The position numbers were made by a program, and so were the translations under genes. From the NCBI RefSeq assembly GCF_010729105.1, contig NZ_AP022573.1, positions 310,001-374,000 on the forward strand: DNA of 64,000 nt. The letters run 5' to 3'. Positions 16,466-26,789 of the stretch are shown here, piece after piece (positions within the stretch are counted from its first letter, which is position 1; each line of letters opens with the position of its first letter). Below the pieces are notes generated by a model. That model was not told the origin of the DNA, searched no databases, and saw only the letters and a list, made by a program, of their open reading frames with translations. Source of the DNA: Mycobacterium saskatchewanense (GTDB lineage Bacteria > Actinomycetota > Actinomycetes > Mycobacteriales > Mycobacteriaceae).

Positions 16466-19366
16466 TCAGCTCGGCTTGGCGGGCATCACCGCCGTGTCGC
16501 CGTCCTCCCACAGCAGCAGCTGGCGCACCGCGGCGCGGGTCCCGTAGGGCCGCAGCATCGAGCTCGCCGGACGCGGGCGCACCCGTTGCGGCCACCAGAA
16601 CCAGCGCCCGAGAAGCGTTGCGACCGAAGGCGTCATGAACGAGCGCACGATCAGCGTGTCGAACAGCAAGCCGAGCCCGATGGTGGTCCCGATCTGACCG
16701 AGGACCTGGAAACCGCTGAACACGAACGCGCACATGGTGACCGCGAAGACCAGGCCGGCGGAGGTGACCACCGATCCCGACCCGGCCATCGCCCGGACGA
16801 TGCCGGTCTTGAGCCCGGCGTGGATCTCCTCCTTGAAACGGGAGATCAGCAGCAGGTTGTAGTCGGAGCCCACCGCCAGCAGCAGGATGACGGCCAGCGC
16901 CAACACCACCCAGTACAGCTGGATGCCGAAGATGTACTGCCAGACCAACACCGACAAGCCGAACGAGGCGCCCAGCGAAAGCGCCACCGTGCCGACGATG
17001 ACCAGCGCGGCGATCAGGCTCCTCGTGATGATCATCATGATCAGCAGGATGAGGGCGAGGGCGGCGAGCGCGACGATCATCAGATCGTATTTGGCGCCGT
17101 CCTGGATGTCCTTGTACGTCGCCGCGGTGCCGCCGATGTAGATCTGGGCGTCGGCCATCGGCGTGCCCTTCAGCGCCTCGTGCGCGGCCCGGGCGATCGG
17201 GTCGATGTGCGAAATACCTTGCGGGGTAGCGGGATCGCCCTCATGGGTGACGATCAGGCGGGCCGCCCTGCCGTCGGGCGAGAGGAATAGCTTCAGCCCG
17301 CGCTTGAAGTCGGGGTTGTTGAACACCTCGGGGGGCAGGTAGAAGCTGTCGTCGTTCTTCGCGGCGTCGAACGCGCGACCCAGCGCGGTCGCGTTGTCGA
17401 TCGCGTCCTGCGTCTGGGCGTTGATGCCGGCCTGGGTGGCGTGGCTCGCCAGCGCCAGCTCGCGATTGGTCTCCTGGCTGTCGATCTGGGGCGGGATGAG
17501 CGCCACCAGTTTCGGCTGCAGCGCGTCGAGCTTGTCCAGGGTGGCCGTGAGGTTCTCGAATTTCTCGGTCAGCTGGTCGACGCCGTCGAGCGCGTCCAGG
17601 ACCGACCGGATCGCCCAGCAGGCCGGAATGTCGTAGCAGTGCCTCTCCCAGTAGAAGTAGCTGCGGATCGGCCGGAAGAAGTCGTCGAAGTTCGCGATCT
17701 TGTCGCGCAGGTCCTGAATCGTGGCGACCGTGTCGTGAAAGCTCTCGGTTTCGCTGTGGGTGGCGGCGGCGAGCTGTTGCTGCAGCGCGTACTGCTGTTT
17801 CAGGATGTTGATCGTCTTGGAGAGTTCGCCGGCCTGCTTGAGCAGGTCGTCCGCGCGATCCCGTTGATAGGTCAGGTTTTCCTGCTGGGCGGCGCTCTGA
17901 TTGCTCACGACGAACGCGAGCGAGCTGTGGTCGAGGGGAGTGCCCAGCGGCCGGGTGATGGCCTGCACCTGGGCGATGCCGGGCACGTGGAAGACCGCCT
18001 TGGCCACCCGGTCCAGGATGAGCATGTCGGCCGGGTTGCGCATGTCATGATCCGACTCGACCATCAGGAGTTCGGGCTCGAGGCGGGCCCGGGAGAAGTG
18101 CCGTTCGGCCGCGGTGTAGCCGATGTTGGCGGGCGCGTCGGCGGGCATGTAGGGGCGGGTGTCGTAGCTCGTCTTGTACCCGGGTAACGCGATCAGGCCG
18201 ACGAGCGCCAGCGCGCAGGCCGCGGTCAGGACCGGGGCGGGCCAGCGGACGATGGCCGTGCCGATCCGCCGCCATCCGCGGGTGCGCATCGCGCGTTTCG
18301 GGTCGAAGATGCCGACCAGCGCGCCCAGGGTGAGCATGGCCGGGCCCAGGGTGAGCGAGGCGATCAGCGCGACGACGATGCCGATGGCGGCGGGGACGCC
18401 GAGGCTCTGGAAATACGGCAACCGGGTGAAGCTCAGACACGCCACCGCGCCGGCAACGGTGAGGCCGGACCCCAACACGATGTGCGCCGTGCCGTGGAAC
18501 ATGGTGTAGAAAGCGCGTCCTCGGTCCTCGCCGGCGCCGCGCGCCTCCTGGTAGCGGCCGACCACGAAGATCGCGTAATCGGTTCCGGCGGCGATCACCA
18601 GCAGCGTGAGCAGGTTCGTCGCGTAGGTCGAGAGCCCGATGATGCCGGCATTGCCGAGGAACGCGACGATTCCTCGGGCGGCCGACATCTCGATGAGCAC
18701 CGTGATGAGCACCAGCAGCGTCGTGAGTACGGACCGGTAGACGAAGAACAGCATCACCGCGATGACGCCGATAGTGATCGCGGTGACCTTTGCGGTGCCC
18801 TTGCTGCCGACGTCGAACTGGTCGGAGATGAGCGGCGCCGCGCCGGTGACGTAGGCCTTGACGCCCGGCGGCGGCGGCGTGCGGTCGACGATGTCGCGGA
18901 CCGCGCCGACGGATTCGTTGGCCAACGCCGAGCCCTGATTGCCGGCGAGGAAGACCTGGACGTACGCCGCCTTGCCGTCGGTGCTCTGCGAACCGGCCGC
19001 CGTCAGGGTGTCCCCCCAGAAGTCCTGGACGTGTTCGACGTGCTTCTTGTCCTCCTCGAGCTTGTGGATCATCGTGTCGTAGAACCGGTGGGCATCCGCG
19101 CCGAGCGGCTTGTCGCCCTCGAGGACGATCATCGCGGAGCTGTCGGTGTCGAACTCCTTGAACGCCTGGCCGATCCGCTTGATCGCCTTGAGCGACGGCG
19201 CGTCGGGCGAGTTCAGCGCGACGTTGTGGGTCTTGCCGACGTCCTCGAGCTGCGGTACCGCGATGTTCGTCAGGGCGGCCAGCGCCACCCAGAACAGCAG
19301 GATCGGCAGCGCGAGCCGCCGGATGGTGTGGGGCACGCGGGGCCGCGGTTGGTCTTCGTCGTTCAT
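16466..19366 (-). CDS. MmpL family RND transporter
   Basis: 966-aa inner-membrane transporter of the RND/MmpL type, with about 12 transmembrane helices in two halves, each followed or preceded by a large periplasmic porter domain. The proton-relay Asp-Tyr pairs are seen in both halves ([16 protein letters not shown] and [15 protein letters not shown]). MmpL proteins export lipids or siderophores. ATG 19366 overlaps the mmpS stop by 4 bp; much longer open frame upstream belongs to mmpS. The mmpS-mmpL-TetR grouping resembles drug- or siderophore-linked MmpL4/5 loci, but the cargo is not known. Confidence 0.93.
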   Translation of the reverse strand: MNDEDQPRPRVPHTIRRLALPILLFWVALAALTNIAVPQLEDVGKTHNVALNSPDAPSLKAIKRIGQAFKEFDTDSSAMIVLEGDKPLGADAHRFYDTMIHKLEEDKKHVEHVQDFWGDTLTAAGSQSTDGKAAYVQVFLAGNQGSALANESVGAVRDIVDRTPPPPGVKAYVTGAAPLISDQFDVGSKGTAKVTAITIGVIAVMLFFVYRSVLTTLLVLITVLIEMSAARGIVAFLGNAGIIGLSTYATNLLTLLVIAAGTDYAIFVVGRYQEARGAGEDRGRAFYTMFHGTAHIVLGSGLTVAGAVACLSFTRLPYFQSLGVPAAIGIVVALIASLTLGPAMLTLGALVGIFDPKRAMRTRGWRRIGTAIVRWPAPVLTAACALALVGLIALPGYKTSYDTRPYMPADAPANIGYTAAERHFSRARLEPELLMVESDHDMRNPADMLILDRVAKAVFHVPGIAQVQAITRPLGTPLDHSSLAFVVSNQSAAQQENLTYQRDRADDLLKQAGELSKTINILKQQYALQQQLAAATHSETESFHDTVATIQDLRDKIANFDDFFRPIRSYFYWERHCYDIPACWAIRSVLDALDGVDQLTEKFENLTATLDKLDALQPKLVALIPPQIDSQETNRELALASHATQAGINAQTQDAIDNATALGRAFDAAKNDDSFYLPPEVFNNPDFKRGLKLFLSPDGRAARLIVTHEGDPATPQGISHIDPIARAAHEALKGTPMADAQIYIGGTAATYKDIQDGAKYDLMIVALAALALILLIMMIITRSLIAALVIVGTVALSLGASFGLSVLVWQYIFGIQLYWVVLALAVILLLAVGSDYNLLLISRFKEEIHAGLKTGIVRAMAGSGSVVTSAGLVFAVTMCAFVFSGFQVLGQIGTTIGLGLLFDTLIVRSFMTPSVATLLGRWFWWPQRVRPRPASSMLRPYGTRAAVRQLLLWEDGDTAVMPAKPS

Positions 19367-19809
19367 CCCGACTTGTCCAGGCAGAAGGTGTAGGCGTCGG
19401 CTTCGTTGACGGTGCGCTCGTCCTTGACCTCGCCATTGACGGTGATGCGGCACCCGAGGGTGTCGCCGTTGCCCTGGGCCACGACGTTGCCCAGAACGGC
19501 GGGCTCCGTCGTGGTGATCGTGAACGACCAGGGCAGCGGGGCGTTCTTGACCTCCTGTGGCTGGGCGTTCACATCGAGGTAGTTGATGGTCGCCACGGCC
19601 CCGGGCGCGCCGAAGACCTCGAGGACCACCTGTTTGGGGTTGAAGGGCACGATCTCGTTGGCGAGCCCGCTGTTGGCCGAGGTGTTGTCGTTCGTGCCGA
19701 AGATCCCGTGCAGCCGAAAAATCGCGAACCCGGTCAGGCTGACGACCAGCATGGCGACGAGCACCATCCACCCTCGTTTCACGAAGCGCCCAACCGGAAT
19801 CCGTTTCAC
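19363..19809 (-). CDS. MmpS family transport accessory protein
   Basis: 148 aa. One N-terminal transmembrane helix ([19 protein letters not shown]) is followed by a beta-rich periplasmic domain with the family's V-V-L-E-V-F-G and W-S-F-T-I-T patterns and two cysteines. MmpS proteins assist the cognate MmpL. Start GTG 19809 gives the usual basic leader [12 protein letters not shown] and has AAAGG 7 nt upstream. Its 5' region contains a 19-bp palindrome and a minisatellite. Confidence 0.9.
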   Translation of the reverse strand: MKRIPVGRFVKRGWMVLVAMLVVSLTGFAIFRLHGIFGTNDNTSANSGLANEIVPFNPKQVVLEVFGAPGAVATINYLDVNAQPQEVKNAPLPWSFTITTTEPAVLGNVVAQGNGDTLGCRITVNGEVKDERTVNEADAYTFCLDKSG

Positions 19810-19866
19810 CCGTTGGCCTTTCGATGCTCGGGCGACGCGGCAACTCTCGCCGTCGTTGGATACACG

Positions 19867-19885
19867 GTACGGTACTGAACCGTAC
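19867..19885. promoter_or_regulatory. Palindromic operator upstream of mmpS
   Basis: GTACGGT-ACTGA-ACCGTAC is a perfect 7-bp inverted repeat with a 5-bp spacer, 58 bp before the mmpS start. A further half-site ACCGTAC lies at about 19901. The TetR gene at 20084-20680 is the obvious candidate to bind here (inference). Confidence 0.7.
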
Positions 19886-19920
19886 TCCACAAGAGACGTG
19901 ACCGTACACTCGTTGCGATG

Positions 19921-20019
<99 letters not shown>

Positions 20020-20032
20020 TGCGTCCAACGTG

Positions 20033-20073
20033 GAGTTGTTGTGCCGGAATCGCGGGTTCGGCCGCAACAACTC
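20033..20073 (-). terminator. Hairpin terminator of the TetR gene
   Basis: GAGTTGTTG (20033-20041) pairs perfectly with CAACAACTC (20065-20073), with an inner CCG/CGG pairing. It lies 10 bp after the TetR stop in the direction of transcription. There is no T-run, as usual for mycobacteria. Confidence 0.6.
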
Positions 20074-20083
20074 GACACTGGGC

Positions 20084-20680
20084 CTACCCGACGGGCCGGA
20101 TCAGGCCGGGGAGGATGAAGTCGTCGACGAGGGCCTGCACGGTGCGCCGGGTGGGCGGCCGGCCGGGGATGATGCAGCGGAAGATCAGATAGCCGGGCAG
20201 CAGGTCCCAGAGCTCGTCGGTGATGACGGCCTCGGCGATCTCGCCGCGCTCGACGGCTTGGCGCAGCACATGGTCGAGCAGGGCCTTGCGCTGAACCAGG
20301 AACTCGCGCTGCATGGCCTCATTGAGGGCGGGGTGGCGCGACACCTCGACGAGCACCGCACGGATGGTGCTGGCGTGCTGGCGGCCCTGCTCGGCGCAGG
20401 TCTCGCCGATCTGCAGCAGGTCACCCCGCAGGGTGCCGGTCTGGGGGGCGACCGCGACCTGGCGGATGCCCTCGGTGAAGGCGGCCAGCACCAGCTCGGC
20501 CTTCGACGGCCAGCGCCGGTACACCGTGGCCTTGCTCGCGTGGGCGGCGCCGGCAACCGCGTCCACCGTCAACCGCTCGTAGCCGTGCTCCTGCAGCAGT
20601 CGCAGCGTCGCCGCAAGCAGCTCCGACTCCCGCGGCGACCACGGGGACGACTCCGCGGCACGGTCGGCGGTCTGCGTCAT
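20084..20680 (-). CDS. TetR family regulator of the mmpS-mmpL locus
   Basis: 198 aa from ATG 20680 (MTQTADRA...); the frame stays open to 20767 but those extra codons overlap the dnaE1 promoter. The helix-turn-helix is T-V-D-A-V-A-G-A-A-H-A-S-K-A-T-V-Y-R-R-W-P-S-K near residues 40-62, followed by a TetR_C-type domain. It is upstream of and collinear with mmpS-mmpL but separated by a terminator, so it probably acts on the palindrome at 19867. Confidence 0.88.
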   Translation of the reverse strand: MTQTADRAAESSPWSPRESELLAATLRLLQEHGYERLTVDAVAGAAHASKATVYRRWPSKAELVLAAFTEGIRQVAVAPQTGTLRGDLLQIGETCAEQGRQHASTIRAVLVEVSRHPALNEAMQREFLVQRKALLDHVLRQAVERGEIAEAVITDELWDLLPGYLIFRCIIPGRPPTRRTVQALVDDFILPGLIRPVG

Positions 20681-20734
20681 GACGCCCACAATAGATCCGG
20701 CACGTCGGCGGGCCGAGTTTTCAGACACACTTGG

Positions 20735-20755
20735 CGACACGCCCGAAACGTGTCG
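20735..20755. promoter_or_regulatory. Inverted repeat in the TetR-dnaE1 divergent promoter region
   Basis: CGACACG-CCCGAAA-CGTGTCG, a perfect 7-bp inverted repeat with a 7-bp spacer, 27 bp before the dnaE1 ATG and 55 bp before the TetR ATG. It could be an operator for either gene. The binding protein is unknown and the sequence differs from the palindrome at 19867. Confidence 0.4.
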
Positions 20756-20781
20756 GAGGTCGGTCATAGACTGACGTCCCT

Positions 20782-23700
20782 ATGAGTCAGTCGTCCTTCG
20801 TGCACCTGCATAACCACACCGAGTACTCGATGCTGGACGGTGCCGCGAAGATCACGCCGATGCTCGCCGAGGTGGAGCGACTGGGGATGCCCGCGGTCGG
20901 GATGACCGACCACGGAAACATGTTCGGGGCCAGCGAGTTCTACAACGCGGCGAGCAAGGCCGGGATCAAGCCGATCATCGGGGTCGAGGCGTACATCGCT
21001 CCCGCTTCCCGCTTCGATACCCGGCGCATCCTGTGGGGTGACCCCGGCCAGAAGTCTGACGACGTCTCGGGCAGCGGCTCCTACACGCACCTGACGATGG
21101 TGGCGGAGAACGCCACCGGACTGCGCAACCTGTTCAAGCTGTCGTCGCTGGCCTCCTTCGAGGGGCAGCTGGGCAAGTGGTCGCGGATGGACGCCGAGCT
21201 CATCGCCGAACACGCCGAAGGCATCATCGCCACCACCGGCTGCCCCTCGGGTGAGGTGCAGACCCGTCTCCGCCTGGGGCACGACCGCGAGGCGCTGGAG
21301 TCGGCCGCCAAGTGGCGCGAGATCTTCGGCGCCGACAACTACTTCTTGGAGCTGATGGACCACGGGCTGTCCATCGAGCAGCGGGTCCGCCAAGGCCTGC
21401 TCGAGATCGGCCGCAAGCTCGGCATCCCGCCGCTGGCGACCAATGACTGCCATTACGTCACCCGCGACGCCGCGCACAACCACGAGGCGCTGCTGTGTGT
21501 GCAGACCGGCAAGACGCTGTCGGATCCCAACCGGTTCAAGTTCGACGGTGACGGCTACTACCTGAAGTCCGCCGCCGACATGCGCGCGATCTGGGACGAC
21601 GCGGTGCCCGGCGCCTGTGACTCGACGTTGCTCATCGCCGAGCGGGTGCAGCCGTACGACGAGGTGTGGGCCCCGCGGGACCGCATGCCCGTCTTCCCGG
21701 TGCCCGAGGGGCACGACCAGGCGAGCTGGCTGCACCACGAGGTGATGGCCGGGCTGCGGCGGCGCTTCCCGTCCGGTGTCGGCCAGGACTACATCGACCG
21801 GGCCGAGTACGAGATCAAGGTCATTTGCGACAAGGGCTTTCCCGCGTACTTCCTGATCGTCGCCGACCTGATCAACTACGCGCGATCCGTCGACATCCGC
21901 GTGGGTCCGGGGCGCGGCTCGGCGGCGGGCTCGCTGGTGGCCTACGCGCTGGGCATCACCAACATCGACCCGATCCCGCACGGGCTGCTGTTCGAGCGCT
22001 TCCTCAATCCCGAACGGCCGTCGGCCCCCGACATCGATATCGACTTCGACGATCGCCGTCGCGGCGAGATGGTGCGCTACGCCGCCGACAAGTGGGGTCA
22101 GGACCGGGTTGCCCAGGTCATCACCTTCGGCACGATCAAAACCAAGGCGGCGCTGAAGGATTCGGCCCGCATCCACTACGGCCAGCCCGGCTTCGCCATC
22201 GCCGACCGGATCACCAAGGCGCTGCCGCCGCCGATCATGGCCAAGGACATCCCGCTCTCGGGTATCACCGATCCGGGCCACGAACGCTACAAGGAGGCCG
22301 CCGAGGTCCGGGGCCTCATCGAGACCGACCCCGACGTCCGCACCATCTACCAGACGGCGCGCGGCCTGGAGGGCCTGATCCGTAACGCGGGCGTGCACGC
22401 CTGCGCGGTGATCATGAGTAGCGAGCCGCTCACCGAGGCCATCCCGCTGTGGAAGCGTCCGCAGGACGGCGCGATCATCACCGGCTGGGACTATCCGTCG
22501 TGCGAGGCCATCGGCCTGCTGAAGATGGACTTCCTGGGCCTGCGCAACCTGACGATCATCGGCGACGCGCTGGAGAACATCAAAGCCAACCGGGGCATCG
22601 ACCTCGACCTCGAGTCGGTGCCGCTGGACGACAAGCCCACCTACGAGCTGCTCGGTCGGGGCGACACCCTGGGCGTGTTCCAGCTCGACGGCGGCCCGAT
22701 GCGCGACCTGCTGCGCCGCATGCAGCCCACCGAGTTCAACGACATCGTCGCCGTGCTGGCGCTCTACCGTCCCGGCCCGATGGGCATGAACGCCCACAAC
22801 GACTACGCCGACCGCAAGAACAACCGGCAGGCGATCAAGCCGATCCACCCGGAGCTCGAGGAGCCGCTGCGCGAGATCTTGTCCGAGACCTACGGCCTGA
22901 TCGTCTACCAAGAGCAGATCATGTTCATCGCCCAGAAGGTCGCCTCCTACACGATGGGCAAGGCCGACGCGCTACGCAAGGCCATGGGCAAGAAGAAGCT
23001 CGAGGTGCTCGAGGCCGAGTACAAGGGCTTCTACGAGGGCATGACCGCCAACGGATTCTCCGAAAAAGCGGTGAAGGCCTTGTGGGACACCATCCTTCCC
23101 TTTGCCGGTTATGCGTTCAACAAGTCGCACGCCGCCGGCTACGGCCTGGTGTCCTATTGGACCGCGTACCTGAAGGCGAACTACCCGGCCGAATACATGG
23201 CGGGTCTGTTGACCTCGGTGGGCGACGACAAGGACAAGGCCGCGGTGTACCTGGCCGACTGCCGCAAGCTCGGCATCACCGTGCTGCCGCCCGACGTCAA
23301 CGAGTCGCTGGTGAACTTCGCGTCGGTCGGCAAGGACATCCGGTTCGGGCTGGGCGCGGTGCGCAACGTCGGAGCCAACGTCGTCGGGTCGTTGATCAAG
23401 ACCCGCAACGAGAAGGGGAAATTCACCGACTTCTCGGACTACCTGAACAAGATCGACATCTCGGCCTGCAATAAGAAGGTCACCGAGTCGCTGATCAAGG
23501 CGGGCGCGTTCGACTCGCTGAACCATGCCCGCAAGGGCCTGTTCCTGGTGCACACCGACGCCGTCGACTCGGTGCTCGGCACCAAGAAGGCCGAGGCGAT
23601 GGGGCAATTCGACCTGTTCGGCGGGGATGACGGCTGCACCGAGGCGGTGTTCACCATCAAGGTCCCCGACGACGAGTGGGAGGACAAGCACAAGCTGGCC

Positions 23701-24315
23701 CTGGAGCGGGAGATGCTGGGCCTGTACGTGTCCGGGCATCCGCTGAACAAGGTGGCGCACCTGTTGGCCGCCCAGGTCGACACCCAGATCCCGGCCATCC
23801 TCGACGGCGATGTGCCCAACGAGACACAGGTGCGGGTCGGCGGCATCCTGGCGTCGGTGAACCGGCGGGTGAACAAAAACGGGATGCCTTGGGCGTCGGC
23901 CCAATTGGAGGATCTCACCGGCGGCATCGAGGTGCTCTTCTTCCCGCAGGCGTACTCCGCCTTCGGGGCAGACATCGCCGACGACGCCGTCGTGCTGGTC
24001 AGCGCCAAGGTGGCGATCCGCGACGACCGGATCGCGCTGATCGCCAACGAGCTTGTGGTGCCGGACTTCTCGTCCGCCCAGGCTGATCGCCCGATCGCGG
24101 TCAGCCTGCCCACCCGGCAGTGCACCATCGACAAGGTGACCGCGCTCAAACAGGTCCTGGCCCGCCATCCGGGCACGTCGCAGGTGCACCTGCGGCTGAT
24201 CAGTGGCGAGCGCATCACCACGCTGGAGCTGGACGCGTCGCTGCGGGTGACCCCGTCACCGGCGCTGATGGGCGATCTCAAGGCATTGCTCGGCCCGGGC
24301 TGCCTGGGCGGCTAG
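20782..24315 (+). CDS. dnaE1: DNA polymerase III alpha subunit, replicative (DnaE1)
   Basis: 1177-aa chromosomal replicase. The N-terminal PHP domain ([14 protein letters not shown]) carries the metal ligands of the proofreading exonuclease found in mycobacterial DnaE1. The palm has [14 protein letters not shown] and the catalytic acidic motif with D417 and D419. The clamp-binding motif QFDLF is at 942-946, then an OB-fold and tail. No intein interrupts it. ATG 20782 stands 9 nt after TAGACT (20767-20772), so the mRNA is nearly leaderless. Confidence 0.97.
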   Translation: MSQSSFVHLHNHTEYSMLDGAAKITPMLAEVERLGMPAVGMTDHGNMFGASEFYNAASKAGIKPIIGVEAYIAPASRFDTRRILWGDPGQKSDDVSGSGSYTHLTMVAENATGLRNLFKLSSLASFEGQLGKWSRMDAELIAEHAEGIIATTGCPSGEVQTRLRLGHDREALESAAKWREIFGADNYFLELMDHGLSIEQRVRQGLLEIGRKLGIPPLATNDCHYVTRDAAHNHEALLCVQTGKTLSDPNRFKFDGDGYYLKSAADMRAIWDDAVPGACDSTLLIAERVQPYDEVWAPRDRMPVFPVPEGHDQASWLHHEVMAGLRRRFPSGVGQDYIDRAEYEIKVICDKGFPAYFLIVADLINYARSVDIRVGPGRGSAAGSLVAYALGITNIDPIPHGLLFERFLNPERPSAPDIDIDFDDRRRGEMVRYAADKWGQDRVAQVITFGTIKTKAALKDSARIHYGQPGFAIADRITKALPPPIMAKDIPLSGITDPGHERYKEAAEVRGLIETDPDVRTIYQTARGLEGLIRNAGVHACAVIMSSEPLTEAIPLWKRPQDGAIITGWDYPSCEAIGLLKMDFLGLRNLTIIGDALENIKANRGIDLDLESVPLDDKPTYELLGRGDTLGVFQLDGGPMRDLLRRMQPTEFNDIVAVLALYRPGPMGMNAHNDYADRKNNRQAIKPIHPELEEPLREILSETYGLIVYQEQIMFIAQKVASYTMGKADALRKAMGKKKLEVLEAEYKGFYEGMTANGFSEKAVKALWDTILPFAGYAFNKSHAAGYGLVSYWTAYLKANYPAEYMAGLLTSVGDDKDKAAVYLADCRKLGITVLPPDVNESLVNFASVGKDIRFGLGAVRNVGANVVGSLIKTRNEKGKFTDFSDYLNKIDISACNKKVTESLIKAGAFDSLNHARKGLFLVHTDAVDSVLGTKKAEAMGQFDLFGGDDGCTEAVFTIKVPDDEWEDKHKLALEREMLGLYVSGHPLNKVAHLLAAQVDTQIPAILDGDVPNETQVRVGGILASVNRRVNKNGMPWASAQLEDLTGGIEVLFFPQAYSAFGADIADDAVVLVSAKVAIRDDRIALIANELVVPDFSSAQADRPIAVSLPTRQCTIDKVTALKQVLARHPGTSQVHLRLISGERITTLELDASLRVTPSPALMGDLKALLGPGCLGG

Positions 24316-24371
24316 CGCCGCCCCTCACGGCCTGCTGGGCCTCCTGCCGCCTTTTGCGGCTTCGCCACCGT

Positions 24372-24429
24372 CGCGAGCGTGCGCGAAAGTACGCGGCAAC
24401 CGGCGTGTGTGCCGACACGCACGCTCGCG
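24372..24429 (+). repeat. 58-bp palindromic repeat, related in design to the 63-bp family
   Basis: The arms CGCGAGCGTGCG and CGCACGCTCGCG are perfect 12-bp inverted repeats. The centre CGGCGTGT begins at offset 29, almost where it lies in the 63-bp copies. It is 56 bp after the dnaE1 stop and could also act as its terminator. The rest of 24316-24603 shows nothing else I recognise. Confidence 0.75.
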
Positions 24430-24603
24430 GGGCTATGAAGCCCCGCCGTCGAAAACTGTAGGGAAATCCCTAATTGATTGGTGAGGGTGCCGGGCGTTGG
24501 CTGAAAGCACCGCACGGGCGGCAATTGCCGTCGACAAACAGTCATTCGACGACGAAGAGACATACGGCACGGCTGCATGCAGTCGCGTCTCGAAAGGAAC
24601 GCC

Positions 24604-25053
24604 ATGTCAACGAATCCGCCTGCGGGTCAGCTCGTGCGTGCAGGCTCGAGCCCGTGGCGCGCAGTGGCCGCGGTCCCGCCGCCGAGCGTCGCGATCGGTC
24701 TGTTCGCGGCCGTTGCCATCGCCGTGAGCGGAGCGCCGCCGGCTATGCTGCCCCCCGCCCAGGCGAGTCCGGGGCAACACACCGTCGTGTATCGGATCCT
24801 CGGCGGCGGCGACGTGTTTTCCGTCATTCCCGACCCCGGTACGCCGGTGTACCCGGCGAGCACCACGACCTGGGTTTCGGTGCCGTGGTCGCAGACCGTC
24901 CAGGTGAGCGGGAGTCCTTACCTGGCGTTGAACTACACCGACAAAAACGGCGGTCCCCACGACTGCGCCATTGAGGTGGACGGCCACCCCGTCCCGCTCA
25001 CCGAACACACGACCGGCAGGTGCGCTTACCAGATCCCCGGCCCCGCGCAGTAG
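24604..25053 (+). CDS. Exported protein with MmpS-like domain
   Basis: 149 aa. An N-terminal hydrophobic segment (about residues 26-48) serves as signal or anchor. The remaining beta-rich domain (H-T-V-V-Y-R-I-L-G-G-G ... V-P-W-S-Q-T-V-Q-V-S-G ... C-A-I-E-V-D-G) follows the pattern of MmpS periplasmic domains with two cysteines, although no mmpL gene is adjacent. ATG 24604 follows AAAGGAACGCC. It is the first of three exported-protein genes after dnaE1. Confidence 0.75.
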   Translation: MSTNPPAGQLVRAGSSPWRAVAAVPPPSVAIGLFAAVAIAVSGAPPAMLPPAQASPGQHTVVYRILGGGDVFSVIPDPGTPVYPASTTTWVSVPWSQTVQVSGSPYLALNYTDKNGGPHDCAIEVDGHPVPLTEHTTGRCAYQIPGPAQ

Positions 25054-25111
25054 GCCCGCGAGCGGTCGGAACGTCGGCGGGCACAGCGATGACTGACGAA
25101 GGAGAGCAGCG

Positions 25112-25573
25112 ATGAAGCATGGGATCGTCGTCGGCGTGGCCGGCGTGGCACTCCTCGTCGCGGGGTGCGCCGGCTGCTCCAGCAATAAGTCGAACACGGG
25201 AGCGTCGAACACGCCGGCGCCGGCCCCACCGCAGGTGATCGTGGACGGCAAGAACCTGAACGTCAGCGGTCCGGTCACCTGTACCCCGGCCGGCAACAAC
25301 GTCACCATCGGCATCGGCGACCCCGCCAACGGCGTCGGTGCGGTGGTCAGCAAGGACAACCCGCCAATCGTTCACGCGGTCGGGTTGGGCAATGTTGATG
25401 GCATCACGCTCGGTTACGCGGACGCCGCACCAGGCCAGGCCGGAAACGCCGGAGCCGCGGCCAGCGGCAACTCTTTGCAGATCAGGGGCACCGCGGTCGG
25501 TCCCGACATGAGCAATCCGCAGGAGCCGAAGCAGGTAACCAAGTCTTTCGAGTTGGACGTTACCTGCCCTTAA
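25112..25573 (+). CDS. LpqH-family (19-kDa antigen-like) lipoprotein
   Basis: 153-aa lipoprotein with signal peptide and lipobox L-V-A-G-C (Cys19). The mature part has the LpqH pattern: V-T-C ... N-V-T-I-G-I-G, N-P-P-I-V-H-A-V-G-L-G-N-V-D-G and a terminal V-T-C-P, so two cysteines likely form a disulphide. LpqH proteins are surface TLR2 ligands. Ribosome site GAAGGAGAG precedes ATG. It lies 58 bp after the MmpS-like gene. Confidence 0.88.
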   Translation: MKHGIVVGVAGVALLVAGCAGCSSNKSNTGASNTPAPAPPQVIVDGKNLNVSGPVTCTPAGNNVTIGIGDPANGVGAVVSKDNPPIVHAVGLGNVDGITLGYADAAPGQAGNAGAAASGNSLQIRGTAVGPDMSNPQEPKQVTKSFELDVTCP

Positions 25574-25627
25574 AAAGACGAGCGCCGGTCGATCGTCGGG
25601 GCCGAGGCCCGAGAAGGGACGCAACGA

Positions 25628-26789
25628 ATGTCAATCAAACATCTCGCCGCGGCGGCGGCAGTTGCGACGGGCCTGGGCATGTCCGCAACGGTCTTCAGCG
25701 GGGGTTTGGCCAGCTCGGACCCCTGCCCGAACTGGGACAAGGCCTGCAACGGCGGCGGCACGACCACCAATCCCGGCCCCGGTTACGGGGGCACCGGGAC
25801 CCTGCCTCCCCCGGGATCGACTGTTCCCAAGCCCAGCACCCCGCCGCCGACGACAAGCGTCCCGCCCAAGCAGACGACCTCGGCGCCGCGGAGCACCCCG
25901 CCACCGACGACCTCGCAGTGGAGCGGTCCGACGCCGACGACGACGATGCCGCGGAGCACGCCGGGGCCGACGACCTCGCAGTGGAGTGGTCCGACGCCGA
26001 CAACCTCGTTCCCGGTGGAGTGCCCCAGCTGGTACAAGACGTGCACTCCCGCTCCCAACCCCGGCCCCGGTTACGGCGGTTCGCAGCCGCCGCCGAGTGG
26101 GCAGTGGGGTGGCGGTTCGCAGCCGCCGCCGAGTGGGCAGTGGGGTGGGGGTTCGCAGCCGCCGCCGAGTGGGCAGTGGGGTGGGGTTCGCAGCCGCCGC
26201 CGAGTGGGCAGTGGGGTGGGGTTCGCAGCCGCCGCCGAGTGGGCAGTGGGGTGGGGGTTCGCAGCCGCCGCCGAGTGGGCAGTGGGGTGGGGGTTCGCAG
26301 CCGCCGCCGAGTGGGCAGTGGGGTGGTGCGCCTCAGCCGACGCCGGGCCAGGGCGGCGCCTACCCGTCCCCGGTTCTGCACGCGCCGGAGCGGCAGCCCG
26401 AACACCCGCCGTACTATCCGCCGCGCGGCCCGATCCTGCGTGGCACTCCCCAGTACGGCGGCCCCGTCGACCTGCAGAACGGGTACTACCTCCCGGGCCA
26501 GGGTGCACCGCCCCCGCCCCGGCCAAGCGGCTATGGCTGGAACGACGGCCCGCCTCCCGGCTCGCCCCCGCCGAACTGGGAGGGCCCACCGCCTACCGGC
26601 GGCTGGAACGGGCCGCCCCCTCCCGGTGGTTGGAACCGCCCCTGGACCGGACCGCCGGTCGACGCGAGCTACGGCCAGCGCTATTTCGCACCGTTCACCT
26701 ACAACACCTACACCGCCCTGCCGGTTTTCAACTGGCAGTACGGCGGTTGGGGTTATTGGTTCGAGGGGCTTTGGATCCCGCTGTACTGA
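25628..26789 (+). CDS. Proline-rich exported protein, frame broken inside its 36-bp repeats
   Basis: Signal peptide at residues 1-29 (MSIKHLAAAAAVATGLGMSA ... G-L-A-S-S-D), then Pro/Thr-rich sequence and tandem GSQPPPSGQWGG repeats. The frame of ATG 25628 is correct to the third repeat. Two repeats lack one G each (26180-26186 and 26215-26221), so the sensible C-terminus (Q-Y-G-G-P-V-D-L-Q-N-G-Y-Y ... W-F-E-G-L-W-I-P-L-Y, stop 26787-26789) is in another frame. As it stands, ATG 25628 would read a low-quality tail to 26806. Assembly or homopolymer error, phase variation and true decay are all possible. The 3' end overlaps the convergent gene by 37 bp. Confidence 0.7.
26078..26327 (+). repeat. 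Tandem 36-bp repeat, seven units (two of 35 bp)
   Basis: Units start at 26078, 26114, 26150, 26185, 26220, 26256 and 26292; each encodes GSQPPPSGQWGG. Units three and four are 35 bp because the junction has four instead of five G before TTCG. Units are otherwise nearly identical, so the array is young or homogenised. Confidence 0.95.

Noticed and set aside
26078..26327. Possible CRISPR-like array
   Set aside because: Units are contiguous without spacers and encode a protein repeat.
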